Positions 18,051 through 26,665 are shown, counted from the stretch's first letter. The stretch: 64,000 nucleotides of DNA from Streptomyces sp. 3214.6 (GCF_900129855.1 NZ_LT670819.1:3100001-3164000), one strand, 5' to 3'. A program made the numbers and translations. The notes: generated by a model not told the origin, from the sequence alone.

Positions 18051-19349
18051 ATGATCGAGGCTGTCGGCCTGACCAAGCGGTACGGCGACAAGACCGCTGT
18101 GTACAACCTTTCCTTCCAGGTACGGCCGGGCGCCGTCACCGGCTTCCTCGGGCCGAACGGCTCGGGCAAGTCGACGACGATGCGGATGATCCTGGGCCTG
18201 GACAACCCCACCGCCGGGACGGTGACGATCGGCGGCTACCCGTACCGCAGGCTGCCGAACGCCGCCCGGCAGGTGGGCGCCCTGCTGGACGCCAAGGCCG
18301 TGCACGGCGGCCGGCACGCCCGCAACCACCTGCTGAGCCTGGCCCAGCTGTCCGGCATCCCGGCCCGGCGGGTCGACGAGGTGCTCGGCGTGGTCGGCCT
18401 CCAGGACGTGGCCAAGAAGCGCTCCAAGGGCTTCTCCCTGGGCATGGGCCAGCGGCTCGGCATCGCCGCCGCGCTGCTCGGCGACCCTCAGGTGCTGCTC
18501 TTCGACGAGCCGGTCAACGGCCTCGACCCCGAGGGCATCCTCTGGGTGCGCAACCTGATGAAGTCCCTCGCGGCGGAGGGCCGCACGGTCTTCGTATCGT
18601 CCCACCTCATGAGCGAGATGGCGCTGACCGCCGACCATCTCATCGTCATCGGGCGCGGGCAGCTGCTCTCCGACATGAGCGTGACCGACTTCATCTCGGC
18701 CAACTCCGCCGACTTCGCGCGTGTGCGCACCCCGCACACGGAGCCGCAGTTGCGCGAGAAGCTGGCCTCCGCGCTCACCGAGGCGGGCGGCCATGTGCTG
18801 CCCGAGCAGGACGGCGCGCTGCGGGTGACGGGACTGCCCCTCCCCCGCATCAGCGACATCGCCCATGACGCCGACGTACGCCTGTGGGAGCTGTCGCCGC
18901 ACCAGGCCTCGCTGGAGGAGGCGTACATGCGGATGACGCAGGGCGCCGTCGACTACCGGTCGACCATCGACCAGAAGGCCGGCCTCCAGCAGCAGCTGCC
19001 GCCCGGCGCGCAGCCGCCCCTGCAGATGCCGGTGCCCGGCCAGGGCCAGCCCGGCTGGTACGCCCCGCCGCCCCCGCAGCAGCCGGGCTACGCACCCCCG
19101 CAGCCGGCCCAGACACCCCCGGCGGCCTCCCACGGCGCATACGGCGCCCCGAGCGCCCCCACCCCGACTCCCGGCCAGGGCGCAGCCAACCCGTACGCCC
19201 AGACCCCCGCACAGCCGGCCGACGCGGCCCCGGCCGCCGCCCCCGCCCCGTCGCTGGACAAGACCCCCGCCGCCGCTACCCCGTCCCCTTCCGCCTCGCC
19301 CTCTCCCTCCGCCGCCGACGCCCCGAACAAGTCCGAGGACGCCCGATGA
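18051..19349 (+). CDS. ABC transporter ATP-binding protein, module 2, with Pro-rich tail
   Basis: A 432-residue ATPase. The first 305 residues are closely similar to the module 1 ATPase (Walker A GPNGSGKST, signature SLGMGQRLGIAA, Walker B LLFDEPVNGLDPEG, SSHLMSEM). The last 125 residues are low-complexity Pro/Ala/Gln (PGWYAPPPPQQPGYAPPQP) and then Ser/Pro. Such a tail is not part of the ATPase fold and may mediate protein contacts. The ATG at 18051 is chosen by homology to module 1; a GTG at 18042 is possible. It overlaps the permease gene by four bases. Confidence 0.88.
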   Translation: MIEAVGLTKRYGDKTAVYNLSFQVRPGAVTGFLGPNGSGKSTTMRMILGLDNPTAGTVTIGGYPYRRLPNAARQVGALLDAKAVHGGRHARNHLLSLAQLSGIPARRVDEVLGVVGLQDVAKKRSKGFSLGMGQRLGIAAALLGDPQVLLFDEPVNGLDPEGILWVRNLMKSLAAEGRTVFVSSHLMSEMALTADHLIVIGRGQLLSDMSVTDFISANSADFARVRTPHTEPQLREKLASALTEAGGHVLPEQDGALRVTGLPLPRISDIAHDADVRLWELSPHQASLEEAYMRMTQGAVDYRSTIDQKAGLQQQLPPGAQPPLQMPVPGQGQPGWYAPPPPQQPGYAPPQPAQTPPAASHGAYGAPSAPTPTPGQGAANPYAQTPAQPADAAPAAAPAPSLDKTPAAATPSPSASPSPSAADAPNKSEDAR

Positions 19350-20227
19350 GCACCCCGCAGCACCCCTCGCCGCAGGTCGCGCCCGCCTGGCAGGCGGCTC
19401 CCGGCCCCTCGTACGGCGCGCCCGGCGCCGCCTACACCTCGCCGATCCCGATCGTGCCCACCCACCTCGGGCACGCCATCGCCTCGGAGTGGACGAAGAT
19501 CCGGTCGGTGCGCTCCACGATGTGGACGCTGGGTGTGTTCGTGCTGCTCGTCATCGGCATCGGGCTGCTGGCCGGAGCGGTGGTGGCCGCGAACGCCTCC
19601 GAGAGCGACCTCAAGGGCGACACCGCGCTCTCCTTCGGCTTCTTCGGCATCCTGCTGGGCAGCATGTGCGTCATCACGCTCGGCGTGCTGACCACCGCCT
19701 CGGAGTACGGCACCGGCATGATCCGCACCACGATGGTGGCCTGCCCGTCGCGCGGCCGGGTCCTCGCCGCCAAGTCGGTCGTGTTCTTCGCCGTCGCGTT
19801 CGTCGTGACGTTCCTGTCGTCCGGCCTCGTCGCGATGGTGCACGTGGCGATGCTGACCGAGGCACGGCAGCCGACCGGCGGGGAGTGGCTGAAGGCCACT
19901 CTCGGCGTGTCCCTCTACGTGGCGCTGCTCGGGCTGCTCTCGCTCGCCGTCGGCTCGATCATCCGGCACTCGGCCGGCGCCATCACCATCATGATCGGCG
20001 TTCTGCTGGCTCCGCTGGTCATCGCGATCTTCATGTTCTCGTCGTCGCTGGAGCGCCTGCAGCGGATCCTGTTCGAGTACTCGATCCCGAACCAGCTGGG
20101 CGTCTTCTACTCGAGCTCGCTCAGCGACAGCGGCCCCTCGGGCTGGGACCCGCTGTGGATCGCGCTGGGCACGACGGCCGTCGTCCTGGGCGGCGCCTTC
20201 GCCCTGCTGGAGAAGCGGGACGTCTGA
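19346..20227 (+). CDS. ABC-2 permease, module 2, with Pro-rich N-terminus
   Basis: A 293-residue permease with six hydrophobic segments, similar to module 1 (ASEWTKIRSVRSTMWTLGV; ASEYGTGMIRTTMVACP). It carries an extra N-terminal 45 residues (QHPSPQVAPAWQAAPGPSYG) that are Pro/Ala-rich like the tail of its partner ATPase. Matching low-complexity extensions on both partners suggest they contact each other or a common cytoplasmic partner. Start overlaps the ATPase stop (ATGA). Confidence 0.88.
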   Translation: MSTPQHPSPQVAPAWQAAPGPSYGAPGAAYTSPIPIVPTHLGHAIASEWTKIRSVRSTMWTLGVFVLLVIGIGLLAGAVVAANASESDLKGDTALSFGFFGILLGSMCVITLGVLTTASEYGTGMIRTTMVACPSRGRVLAAKSVVFFAVAFVVTFLSSGLVAMVHVAMLTEARQPTGGEWLKATLGVSLYVALLGLLSLAVGSIIRHSAGAITIMIGVLLAPLVIAIFMFSSSLERLQRILFEYSIPNQLGVFYSSSLSDSGPSGWDPLWIALGTTAVVLGGAFALLEKRDV

Positions 20228-20239
20228 CCGTCCACCGGG

Positions 20240-20271
20240 GCACTGGAGCACTGGAGCACTGGAGCACTGGA
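20240..20271. repeat. Four tandem copies of an 8-bp repeat
   Basis: GCACTGGA is repeated four times without interruption, followed by a partial fifth unit (GCACC). It lies 12 bases after the module 2 permease stop and 22 bases before the end of the convergent gene. Slipped-strand variation in copy number is likely; no coding effect is expected. Confidence 0.9.
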
Positions 20272-20293
20272 GCACCAGAACCCCTGAACTGCC

Positions 20294-20626
20294 CTAGAAC
20301 CTGGGTGCGTTACGGGACCGCTGCATCCCCGGGGTGCGGCGGTCCCGTGCGTTCCAGCACGCCTTGTGCCAGTGGCGGCGGTCGTCGACCCCCGCGTGCT
20401 CGGGCCAGGCGACGACGTGCGGGACGCCGTCGGGGATCATCTGGTCGCAGCCGGGGCAGCGGTACGCCTTGCCCTGGGCACTCGCGCCCGCCACGTGCCG
20501 TACGCTCCACCGCTCGCCCTGCCAGCTCTCCGCGGACTGCCAGCCGCCGTAACGGCTCTCGCGGTCGTCCTCGGCGCTGCGGCCGGACGAGCCCTCACCC
20601 TTGGGTCGGTTGCGACGCGGGGACAC
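20294..20626 (-). CDS. Small zinc-ribbon protein, function unknown
   Basis: A 110-residue hydrophilic protein. The C-terminal half has a metal-site pattern: CPGCDQMIPDGVPHVVAWPEH followed by HWHKACW, that is C-x2-C, several histidines and a final H-x2-C. This resembles HNH-type or treble-clef zinc modules. Streptomyces genomes often label such genes ATP/GTP-binding, but no nucleotide motif is seen. The GTG at 20626 is preferred over the one at 20638 because GAGGTG precedes it at suitable distance. Confidence 0.7.
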   Translation of the reverse strand: MSPRRNRPKGEGSSGRSAEDDRESRYGGWQSAESWQGERWSVRHVAGASAQGKAYRCPGCDQMIPDGVPHVVAWPEHAGVDDRRHWHKACWNARDRRTPGMQRSRNAPRF

Positions 20627-20878
20627 GGGACACCTCACGGGGCTATACAGGAAGCAGGTTTGGCGTCCAGCCTACGCGGCAAGCACGCGGGTACCCGTAG
20701 GACGGCGAGCCCTATGAGTCCCCCTCCCGGACGCTGTATGACGACGCACGACGACACACCACGACGCATTCTGCAGACAATCCGCAAATCTCTTCGCCAG
20801 GCCGTGTCCTCGGCACGTGTCAGACGGTTATGCCGGGTGGGGGAGCTCCGTGTCGGAGCCAAGGAAGCAGGAAAGTCC

Positions 20879-21907
20879 ATGCGCGTTGGAAGTTTCGTGT
20901 TGGGGGCCCAGTTCCCGGGCCAGGGTCAGGGGGAGGCGCTGCACCGCGCGGTCCGCTCGGCCGAGGTGGCCGAGGAGGCGGGTCTCGATTCGGTATGGCT
21001 GGCCGAGCACCACTTCGTGCCGTACGGCACGTGCCCGTCGGCGGTCACGCTCGCCGCTCTACTGCTGGGCCGCACCCGCCGCATCCGGGTCGGCACGGCG
21101 GTCAGCGTACTGCCCACCGTCCACCCCGTCGCCCTCGGCGAACAGGCCGCGCTGCTGCATCTGACGAGCGGCGGCCGCTTCTCCCTGGGTGTGGGCCGCG
21201 GCGGCCCGTGGGTCGACCTGGAGGTGTTCGGCTCGGGCCTCGACGCGTATGAACAGGGGTTCCCGGAATCACTCGATCTGCTGGTCCGCTGGCTGCGCGA
21301 ACCCTCGGTGGCGGCGGACGGCGAGCGCTTCCGCTTCCGCGAAGTGGCCGTCGTACCGCGGCCGTCGGAGGCGCTGACGGAGGCGTCGGGCCCGGAGGTC
21401 GTCGTCGCGTGCACCTCGCCTGCGAGCGTGCGGCTGGCCGCCGAGCGCGGACTGCCGATGCTGCTGGGCATGCACGTGGGGGACGAGGAGAAGGCCGAGA
21501 TGGTCGCCCGCTGGGGGCAGTACGCGCGCGCCGCCGGCCGGTCCGGGGACGAGATCCGGGAAGCGGCGCATGTCTCGGCGGGCGTCTGCCAGATCGCGGA
21601 CCGGCGCACGGACGCGGTGGAGACGCTGATGAAGGCGATGCCGGGCTGGCTGAAGCAGGGACTCGACGCCCATGTGACGGTGGACGGCCGGGCCCGCAGC
21701 ATGCGGGACCCGGCGGCGTACACCGAACTCCTCTGCGGGCTGCACCCGGTGGGCACCCCCCGGCTGTGCGTCGACCGTCTCGCGGCGACCAGCGAGCGGA
21801 CCGGCATCTCGCGCTTCGCCCTCCTCGTCGAGGGCTCCGGCGACCTGGCCGCCACCGAGGAGAACGTACGACGGCTGGGCTCGGAGGTGCTCCCCCACCT
21901 CCGGTGA
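20879..21907 (+). CDS. Luciferase-like (LLM class) flavin monooxygenase
   Basis: A 342-residue TIM-barrel oxidoreductase of the bacterial luciferase superfamily. Features: SAEVAEEAGLDSVWLAEHHF near residue 25, RIRVGTAVSVLPTVHPVALGEQAALL, the glycine-rich GGRFSLGVGRGGPWVDLEVFG and a C-terminal TGISRFALLVEG. It presumably uses FMNH2 or F420H2; the substrate is unknown. GGAAAG lies 6-8 bases before the ATG. The gene stands alone; the 250 bases before it contain only its presumed promoter. Confidence 0.88.
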   Translation: MRVGSFVLGAQFPGQGQGEALHRAVRSAEVAEEAGLDSVWLAEHHFVPYGTCPSAVTLAALLLGRTRRIRVGTAVSVLPTVHPVALGEQAALLHLTSGGRFSLGVGRGGPWVDLEVFGSGLDAYEQGFPESLDLLVRWLREPSVAADGERFRFREVAVVPRPSEALTEASGPEVVVACTSPASVRLAAERGLPMLLGMHVGDEEKAEMVARWGQYARAAGRSGDEIREAAHVSAGVCQIADRRTDAVETLMKAMPGWLKQGLDAHVTVDGRARSMRDPAAYTELLCGLHPVGTPRLCVDRLAATSERTGISRFALLVEGSGDLAATEENVRRLGSEVLPHLR

Positions 21908-21930
21908 ACAGCCCAGCCGACCACGAAGCC

Positions 21931-21976
21931 TGCCGCTCCCGTACTGCTGATGGCACCTCCCGCGTCAGGAGCGGCA
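21931..21976. terminator. Hairpin between convergent genes
   Basis: TGCCGCTCC and GGAGCGGCA form a perfect 9-bp stem around a 28-base loop, between the flavin monooxygenase (ending 21907) and the minus-strand gene ending at 22000. It could end both transcripts. Confidence 0.6.
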
Positions 21977-21999
21977 AGCAAGAGGCTCACACGGGTGCC

Positions 22000-22392
22000 T
22001 CAGCAGTCCCGGAACTCAGGGGACTGGTTCAGCACCTGGCTGCGGACCGAGGTGAAGCGGGCGAGCTTCTCGTCGACAGCCGAGTCCAACGGGAACACCG
22101 CCACCCGGTGGCAGTTCTGGAAGGCCAGACGCACACCGAAGTGCCGCTGCAGCGCGCCGCGTATCGCGTCACTCGCGAGCGCGCGCAGCAACTGCCCGCG
22201 TGCCTGCTCGTCCGGCGGGGGCGTCTGGTTGTCGGCGAATGCTCCGCCGTCCACCTTCAGCTGGGCCACCAGGGAGCTGACCATCTCCCATGCATAGGGC
22301 AGGGAGGTCCGGACGCAGTCGACGAATTCTGCTTCGTCGACCTCGCCTCGCTCGGCCTGTTCGAGTAGGGCCGGTGAGACGTCGAGCGACAT
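22000..22392 (-). CDS. Conserved hypothetical protein, 130 residues
   Basis: I do not recognise the family. The protein is acidic and soluble, begins MSLDVSPALLEQAERGEVDE, has a helical N-terminal half (SLPYAWEMVSSLVAQL) and a C-terminal half with NCHRVAVFPLDSAVDEKLARF. A SpaA/CDPS-type or immunity-like fold cannot be judged by eye. AGGAG lies 6 bases before the ATG. Codon use is ordinary for the genome. It is transcribed away from nucS. Confidence 0.75.
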   Translation of the reverse strand: MSLDVSPALLEQAERGEVDEAEFVDCVRTSLPYAWEMVSSLVAQLKVDGGAFADNQTPPPDEQARGQLLRALASDAIRGALQRHFGVRLAFQNCHRVAVFPLDSAVDEKLARFTSVRSQVLNQSPEFRDC

Positions 22393-22768
22393 GGGTACTC
22401 CTCTCGCACCCCCGGAACAACAGGGGTTGCCGGACAGGGAAAGGGAGTTCGCATGCCGAAATACCGAACACGCTGAGTACACGCATCGCGACCTCCCGTT
22501 CACTACGGTAGGCAACGGACGGTGACGGCACCAGGAGAATGGGCACATAGGGAACTGCAAGTAGGCACACAATCGGCCACTGTCGAGTAGCCCGTCGAAG
22601 GATCAGTTTCCAGATCAAAAGGGGCGGGCCCGAAGGGGCCTCAGTTGAGGGTGGTGGTGGGAGACGCTGGATCAAAAGGGGCGAACCGAAGGTTCTCGGT
22701 CAGGGTGGTGGTGGGCGACGGGAGGGAGAATCGCGTGGGCGGTGGGGCGTCGGATAGCGTTGTGCACC
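22393..22768. other. Intergenic region with a long direct repeat
   Basis: Divergent promoters for the 130-residue protein (minus) and nucS (plus) must lie here. Two related blocks, 22613-22666 and 22670-22720, share GATCAAAAGGGGCG, CCGAAGG, and AGGGTGGTGGTGGG in the same order at a 57-base period. A minus-strand ATG at 22487 with GGGAGG before it opens a frame that overlaps the 130-residue gene; I regard it as fortuitous. TAGCGT at 22755-22760 could be the nucS -10 box. Confidence 0.6.
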
Positions 22769-23449
22769 ATGCGTCTCGTCATCGCCCGGTGCTCCGTGGA
22801 CTACGCCGGCCGGCTCACCGCCCACCTCCCCTCCGCCCCCCGCCTCATTCTGGTGAAGGCGGACGGCAGCGTCTCCATCCATGCGGACGACCGGGCCTAC
22901 AAGCCCCTGAACTGGATGTCGCCGCCCTGCACGCTGAAGGAGGACTCGGGGGAATCCGAGGGCGCGGCGAGCGTCTGGACGGTCGTCAACAAGGGCGGCG
23001 AGAAGCTCATCATCACGATGGAGGAGATCCTCCACGACTCGTCTCACGAACTCGGCGTCGATCCCGGCCTGATCAAGGACGGCGTGGAAGCACACCTTCA
23101 GGAACTGCTCGCCGACCGCATCGAGACCCTCGGCGAGGGCTACACCCTCATCCGCCGCGAGTACATGACCGCCATCGGCCCGGTCGACATCCTGTGCCGG
23201 GACGCGGACGGCCAGACCGTCGCGGTGGAGATCAAGCGACGCGGCGAGATCGACGGAGTCGAGCAACTCACGCGCTACCTGGAGCTGTTGAACCGCGACC
23301 CGCATCTCGCGCCGGTGCGAGGCGTGTTCGCGGCCCAGGAGATCAAGCCCCAGGCCCGCGTCCTCGCCACGGACCGCGGCATCGGCTGCACCGTCCTCGA
23401 CTACGACGCGATGCGCGGCATCGAGGACGACAAGCTGCGGTTGTTCTGA
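22769..23449 (+). CDS. nucS: NucS/EndoMS mismatch-specific endonuclease
   Basis: A 226-residue endonuclease that cuts both strands at certain mismatches and replaces MutS/MutL in Actinobacteria. The N-terminal DNA-binding half starts [16 protein letters not shown]; the catalytic half holds [20 protein letters not shown] with D140, E154 and K156 of the RecB-like nuclease, then QLTRYLELL. The final residues KLRLF are the clamp-binding motif. Length is normal. No ribosome site; probably leaderless from TAGCGT at 22755. Confidence 0.95.
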   Translation: MRLVIARCSVDYAGRLTAHLPSAPRLILVKADGSVSIHADDRAYKPLNWMSPPCTLKEDSGESEGAASVWTVVNKGGEKLIITMEEILHDSSHELGVDPGLIKDGVEAHLQELLADRIETLGEGYTLIRREYMTAIGPVDILCRDADGQTVAVEIKRRGEIDGVEQLTRYLELLNRDPHLAPVRGVFAAQEIKPQARVLATDRGIGCTVLDYDAMRGIEDDKLRLF

Positions 23450-23467
23450 GCATCGGTACGACGACGA

Positions 23468-23496
23468 GGGCCGGGTTCCTGTGCGGAACCCGGCCC
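23468..23496. terminator. Strong bidirectional terminator
   Basis: GGGCCGGGTTCC and GGAACCCGGCCC form a perfect 12-bp stem with a TGTGC loop, followed on the plus strand by TTCT. It lies between the convergent nucS and P-loop protein genes. Confidence 0.85.
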
Positions 23497-23515
23497 TTCT
23501 CGTGTGCCCGAAGGC

Positions 23516-26029
23516 TCAGATCACCTGGTCCGGCGTGCTCGACGCGGAGGAGCTGGAGGAACTGATCGAGCTCGCGGGCGAGGACGACATCGAGCTGCTG
23601 GCCGACGTCGAGGTCGAGGCGGTGCCGGACGGGGTTCCGCTGGGCGGGGTGCTGGTCTCTGTCGGAGTCGAGGTCTCCGACTCGGACGGGCTTGCCGACG
23701 GCGACGATGACGTCGAGGGCCTCGAAGTCGAACTCGGCGACGACGACGGCTTCGGCGTACCCGAAGGCCCCCCGCCCCCCGTCCCGTGCGAGCTGCTCGC
23801 CCCGGAGGACGGCTCCGCCTCCCCCGTGGGTGTGGGGTCGTCGGACGTGCCCATCGTGCCGTCCGGGCCCGGGTCCGTCGGCCTGCTGGTCGCGTCGCCG
23901 GTGTCGGTGGAGCCGGTGTCGTCGCTCGGGGTGTCGGAGTCCAGGCCGCCGCCTCCCGCGCCGGTGCTGGCGGTGGGGTTGGCGCCGCCCTGGCGGGTGG
24001 GGTCGTTGGCGTCGTTGTCGGAGGTCGCGCCGAGCGTGACGACGGTGCCGAGCACGGCGACGAGCAGGGCGCCCGCGCCGACCGCGACGAGGTTGCGCTT
24101 GGCCAGGCCCTTCAGGCCGCCGCGGCTGTGCCGGGCCGGCGGGGCGGGGGCTTCACGGCGGGAGACGAGGGTCTCGGCCTCCGGCGGGAACGTCGGCAGC
24201 GCCGCCTGAACGATGCCGCGCGGCGGGGACGCCGACTCCTCGTGGCGGGCGTCGGGCACCTCCTCTGCGGCGGTCGCCGCGGCCAGGCCCGGGACGTCGC
24301 CCGAGGCGTCGGCGACCAGGGCGAGCGCGCGACGGCCGGCGACGGTGCCGCGCTTGTCGGCGATGGTGCCGCGCAGGGCGAGGGAGGCCTCCAGCTCGGA
24401 GCGGGACCGGTCGAGTTCGCCGGAGCACAGGGCGAGGATGCCGAGCTCGTGGTGGAAGTAGGCGCGGTCGGCGGACTCGCCGGCGAGCCTGGCGGCCTCG
24501 GCGCCTTCGTGCAGGCTGCTCTGCCAGGCGCTCCAGTGCAGGCCCGCGGCGAACGCGGGTGCCGCGGTGCGGGCGAGCTGGACGGCGGTGGCTTCCTCGT
24601 CCTCGGCGGGTCGGGTCGTGGCGGGGACGACCACGGTGAGGGCGGCGAGGACGGCGTCGGCCTCCGCGCAGACCCGCTCGGGCGTGACCGAGGGGTGGCC
24701 GGCCCACCAGGCGTAGTGCTGGGCGGCCGTGTGGGCGCGGGCCTCGATGTCGTCGGCGTATCCGGCGGCCTCCAGCTGGGCCTGGACGCCGGCGGCGAGC
24801 CGGTAGCGGGGGCCGACCGGGGAGACGAGTCCGCAGGCGGTGAGTTCGCCGAGGGCCGCGTCGGCGTGGGTGTCGCCGACGAGCGCGGGCAGGTGGGCCT
24901 GGTGCGGGACCTCGCCGCCGAGGGCGACGGCGAAGCGCAGGGTGGCGCGGGCGGAGGCGCTGAGGCGGGCGGCGAGCAGCGGTGCGGGGGCGGCGGCCTC
25001 GCCGAGCGAGGGGAGGGATATCTCCTCGGCGTCGCCCGCCCCGGCCGCGTCGACGGCGTCGAGGGGGGCGGTGAACGGCCTGGCGTCCTCGAACACGCCG
25101 AACGCGTCGACGGCGTCGGCGCTGGCCCGCAGCTGGTCGCGCTGCGAGAGCAGGGCGCCGGCCTGGACGAACCTCAGCGGGAGGCCCTCGGACTCGAACC
25201 AGAGGTCGCCGGCCCAGTTGGCCTCCTCCTCGGTGAGGACGCGGCCGACGGCGCGCTCGATCACCTCGACGCCGCCCGCGCGGTCCAGTCCGGTGAGGAC
25301 GACTTCCTCGACGGCGGAGTCCGCGGAGGGCAGCGGGGTGTCCGGGGTCGCGCCGAGCAGGAAGGCACACTCGGGGGTCGCATCGAGCAGTTCGTCGAGG
25401 GCGGCGCCGCCGAGGGCGAGGTCGTCGACGACGACGACCGCGCCGATCTCGCGGACGAAGGCGTGCAGGTCGTCGTCGTCGGGGCGGTGGCGGGGGGCGT
25501 CGTAGACGGCGTGGAAGAGGTCGTGCAACAGCTCGGAGGTGGTGCGGCCGAGGCCGGTGAGGCGGACGACGCCGTCGGGGGCGAGGTCCTCGCAGTCCTC
25601 GGCGACGAGGTCGAGGAGGCTGGTGCGGCCGGAGCCGGGAGCGCCGGTGAGGCGGACCGAGCGGCCGCGGGCGAGGAGGCGGACCAGCTGTTCGCGTTCG
25701 TCCTGGCGGCCCAGGAGCGGCCTCGCGGGCCGGGCCGGGCCCGCGGGAGCGGGCGGCCGGGCGGCGCGCTCGGTCTCGGCGCGCTGCTCGGGGGTGCGCT
25801 TGGCGGGCCGTTCGGACCGCTCGGTGGGCGGGCAGAGCTCTATCTCGCTGCCGTCGACCGGGTTGACCGTGAGCAGGTGTGCGCCGGCGACGAGCCGCAC
25901 CGTGCGGGCCTGGGCCGGCGTGTGCTGGCCGAAGTCGGGCGTCAGGGGGTCCCTGGAGGGGCGCGGGCGCGGCGCTCGGCCGTCGTCTTCGCGGCCGTAC
26001 TCCTCGGGTCCCCGGGTGTTCGGGTCCAT
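23516..26029 (-). CDS. Membrane-anchored P-loop (STAND-like) ATPase with Ser/Thr-rich tail
   Basis: An 837-residue protein with an unusual layout. Residues 1-100 are charged and Pro-rich. An AAA/STAND-type ATPase follows: P-loop GAPGSGRTS near 135 and a Walker B candidate AVVVVDDL near 205, then a helical region with winged-helix or TPR-like repeats (SWQ, DRAYFHHELGILALCSGELDRSR) to about 600. One membrane segment (NLVAVGAGALLVAVLGTVVTL) lies near 670, followed by about 150 residues of Ser/Thr/Pro/Gly low complexity. The cytoplasmic ATPase would thus be tied to a flexible outer tail. The function is unknown; regulatory or signalling use is inference. Confidence 0.8.
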   Translation of the reverse strand: MDPNTRGPEEYGREDDGRAPRPRPSRDPLTPDFGQHTPAQARTVRLVAGAHLLTVNPVDGSEIELCPPTERSERPAKRTPEQRAETERAARPPAPAGPARPARPLLGRQDEREQLVRLLARGRSVRLTGAPGSGRTSLLDLVAEDCEDLAPDGVVRLTGLGRTTSELLHDLFHAVYDAPRHRPDDDDLHAFVREIGAVVVVDDLALGGAALDELLDATPECAFLLGATPDTPLPSADSAVEEVVLTGLDRAGGVEVIERAVGRVLTEEEANWAGDLWFESEGLPLRFVQAGALLSQRDQLRASADAVDAFGVFEDARPFTAPLDAVDAAGAGDAEEISLPSLGEAAAPAPLLAARLSASARATLRFAVALGGEVPHQAHLPALVGDTHADAALGELTACGLVSPVGPRYRLAAGVQAQLEAAGYADDIEARAHTAAQHYAWWAGHPSVTPERVCAEADAVLAALTVVVPATTRPAEDEEATAVQLARTAAPAFAAGLHWSAWQSSLHEGAEAARLAGESADRAYFHHELGILALCSGELDRSRSELEASLALRGTIADKRGTVAGRRALALVADASGDVPGLAAATAAEEVPDARHEESASPPRGIVQAALPTFPPEAETLVSRREAPAPPARHSRGGLKGLAKRNLVAVGAGALLVAVLGTVVTLGATSDNDANDPTRQGGANPTASTGAGGGGLDSDTPSDDTGSTDTGDATSRPTDPGPDGTMGTSDDPTPTGEAEPSSGASSSHGTGGGGPSGTPKPSSSPSSTSRPSTSSSPSASPSESETSTPTETSTPPSGTPSGTASTSTSASSSMSSSPASSISSSSSSASSTPDQVI

Positions 26030-26264
26030 AGGTCAAGCCCCCCAAAAGCGTCGTGTGGCGGTAGCCCCTCCCGGCCTTGCCGCACACTGCGCTGTCGCTT
26101 CTGGTCCGGTGCCCGCTCGAGGGCTGAGGGCGGCGGGCAGACGAACCGTAAACCTTCGCACAGTATCTACGACAGCCGGGGGTGCCGGGCCGCCCGAAGC
26201 GTCACAGTCTTATGAGGATTGCGCCCGTCGCACGTTTCCCGCCGCAGGCCACGCCCCTGATGGG

Positions 26265-26588
26265 TCACACCCGGGGCAGGGACTCCACGCCGATGCCGCC
26301 CTCGATCGCGAGGATCCGGTGCAGCCGGGTGGCCACCAGCAGTCGTTGCATCTGCGGCGGTACGCCGCGCAGCACCAGACGCCGGCCGCAGCGGCCGGCC
26401 CGTCGGTGGACGCCCATGATGACGCCGAGCCCGGTGGCGTCCCAGGAGTCCAGCTCGGACAGGTCGAGCACCAGGTCGCCGACTCCGTCGTCGACGGCCG
26501 TGTGCAGGACCGTACGGGCGTCCGCCGCGCTGACGACGTCGAGGCGGCCCCCGACGACCAGCTCGACGTGGTCGCCCCTGATGTGCAT
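26265..26588 (-). CDS. STAS-domain anti-sigma factor antagonist
   Basis: A 107-residue SpoIIAA/BldG-like protein. The phosphorylation loop reads LDSWDATGLGVIMG: the usual Ser-Ser before glycine is Ala-Thr, so threonine would be the phosphorylated residue. It starts LVVGGRLDVVSAADAR in the typical manner. Such proteins bind anti-sigma kinases and release a sigma factor when unphosphorylated. No kinase or sigma gene is adjacent. GGGGAG lies 4 bases before the ATG. Confidence 0.87.
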   Translation of the reverse strand: MHIRGDHVELVVGGRLDVVSAADARTVLHTAVDDGVGDLVLDLSELDSWDATGLGVIMGVHRRAGRCGRRLVLRGVPPQMQRLLVATRLHRILAIEGGIGVESLPRV

Positions 26589-26641
26589 AGCGCTCCCCTA
26601 AGCGTGCGTCTCGTGCTCCGCGGTGTGGTGTCCGGTGGTGC

Positions 26642-26665
26642 AACCTCTGACTGAACCTCTGACTG
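26642..26665. repeat. Tandem 12-bp repeat before the STAS gene
   Basis: AACCTCTGACTG occurs twice head to tail, 54-77 bases upstream of the STAS start codon, in a promoter-like position. It could be an operator pair; direct repeats of this size may be bound by a dimer or a response regulator. The rest of the gap up to 26747 shows nothing else. Confidence 0.8.

Noticed and set aside
22169..22487. A minus-strand frame starting at ATG 22487 behind GGGAGG
   Set aside because: It runs out of frame through the 130-residue gene and becomes Arg-rich after 30 codons. The main gene has its own good ribosome site.
23786..26215. An 809-codon plus-strand frame opposite the P-loop protein
   Set aside because: Composition is Gly/Ala/Val/Arg without any domain, while the minus strand has a P-loop, membrane helix and correct codon bias.
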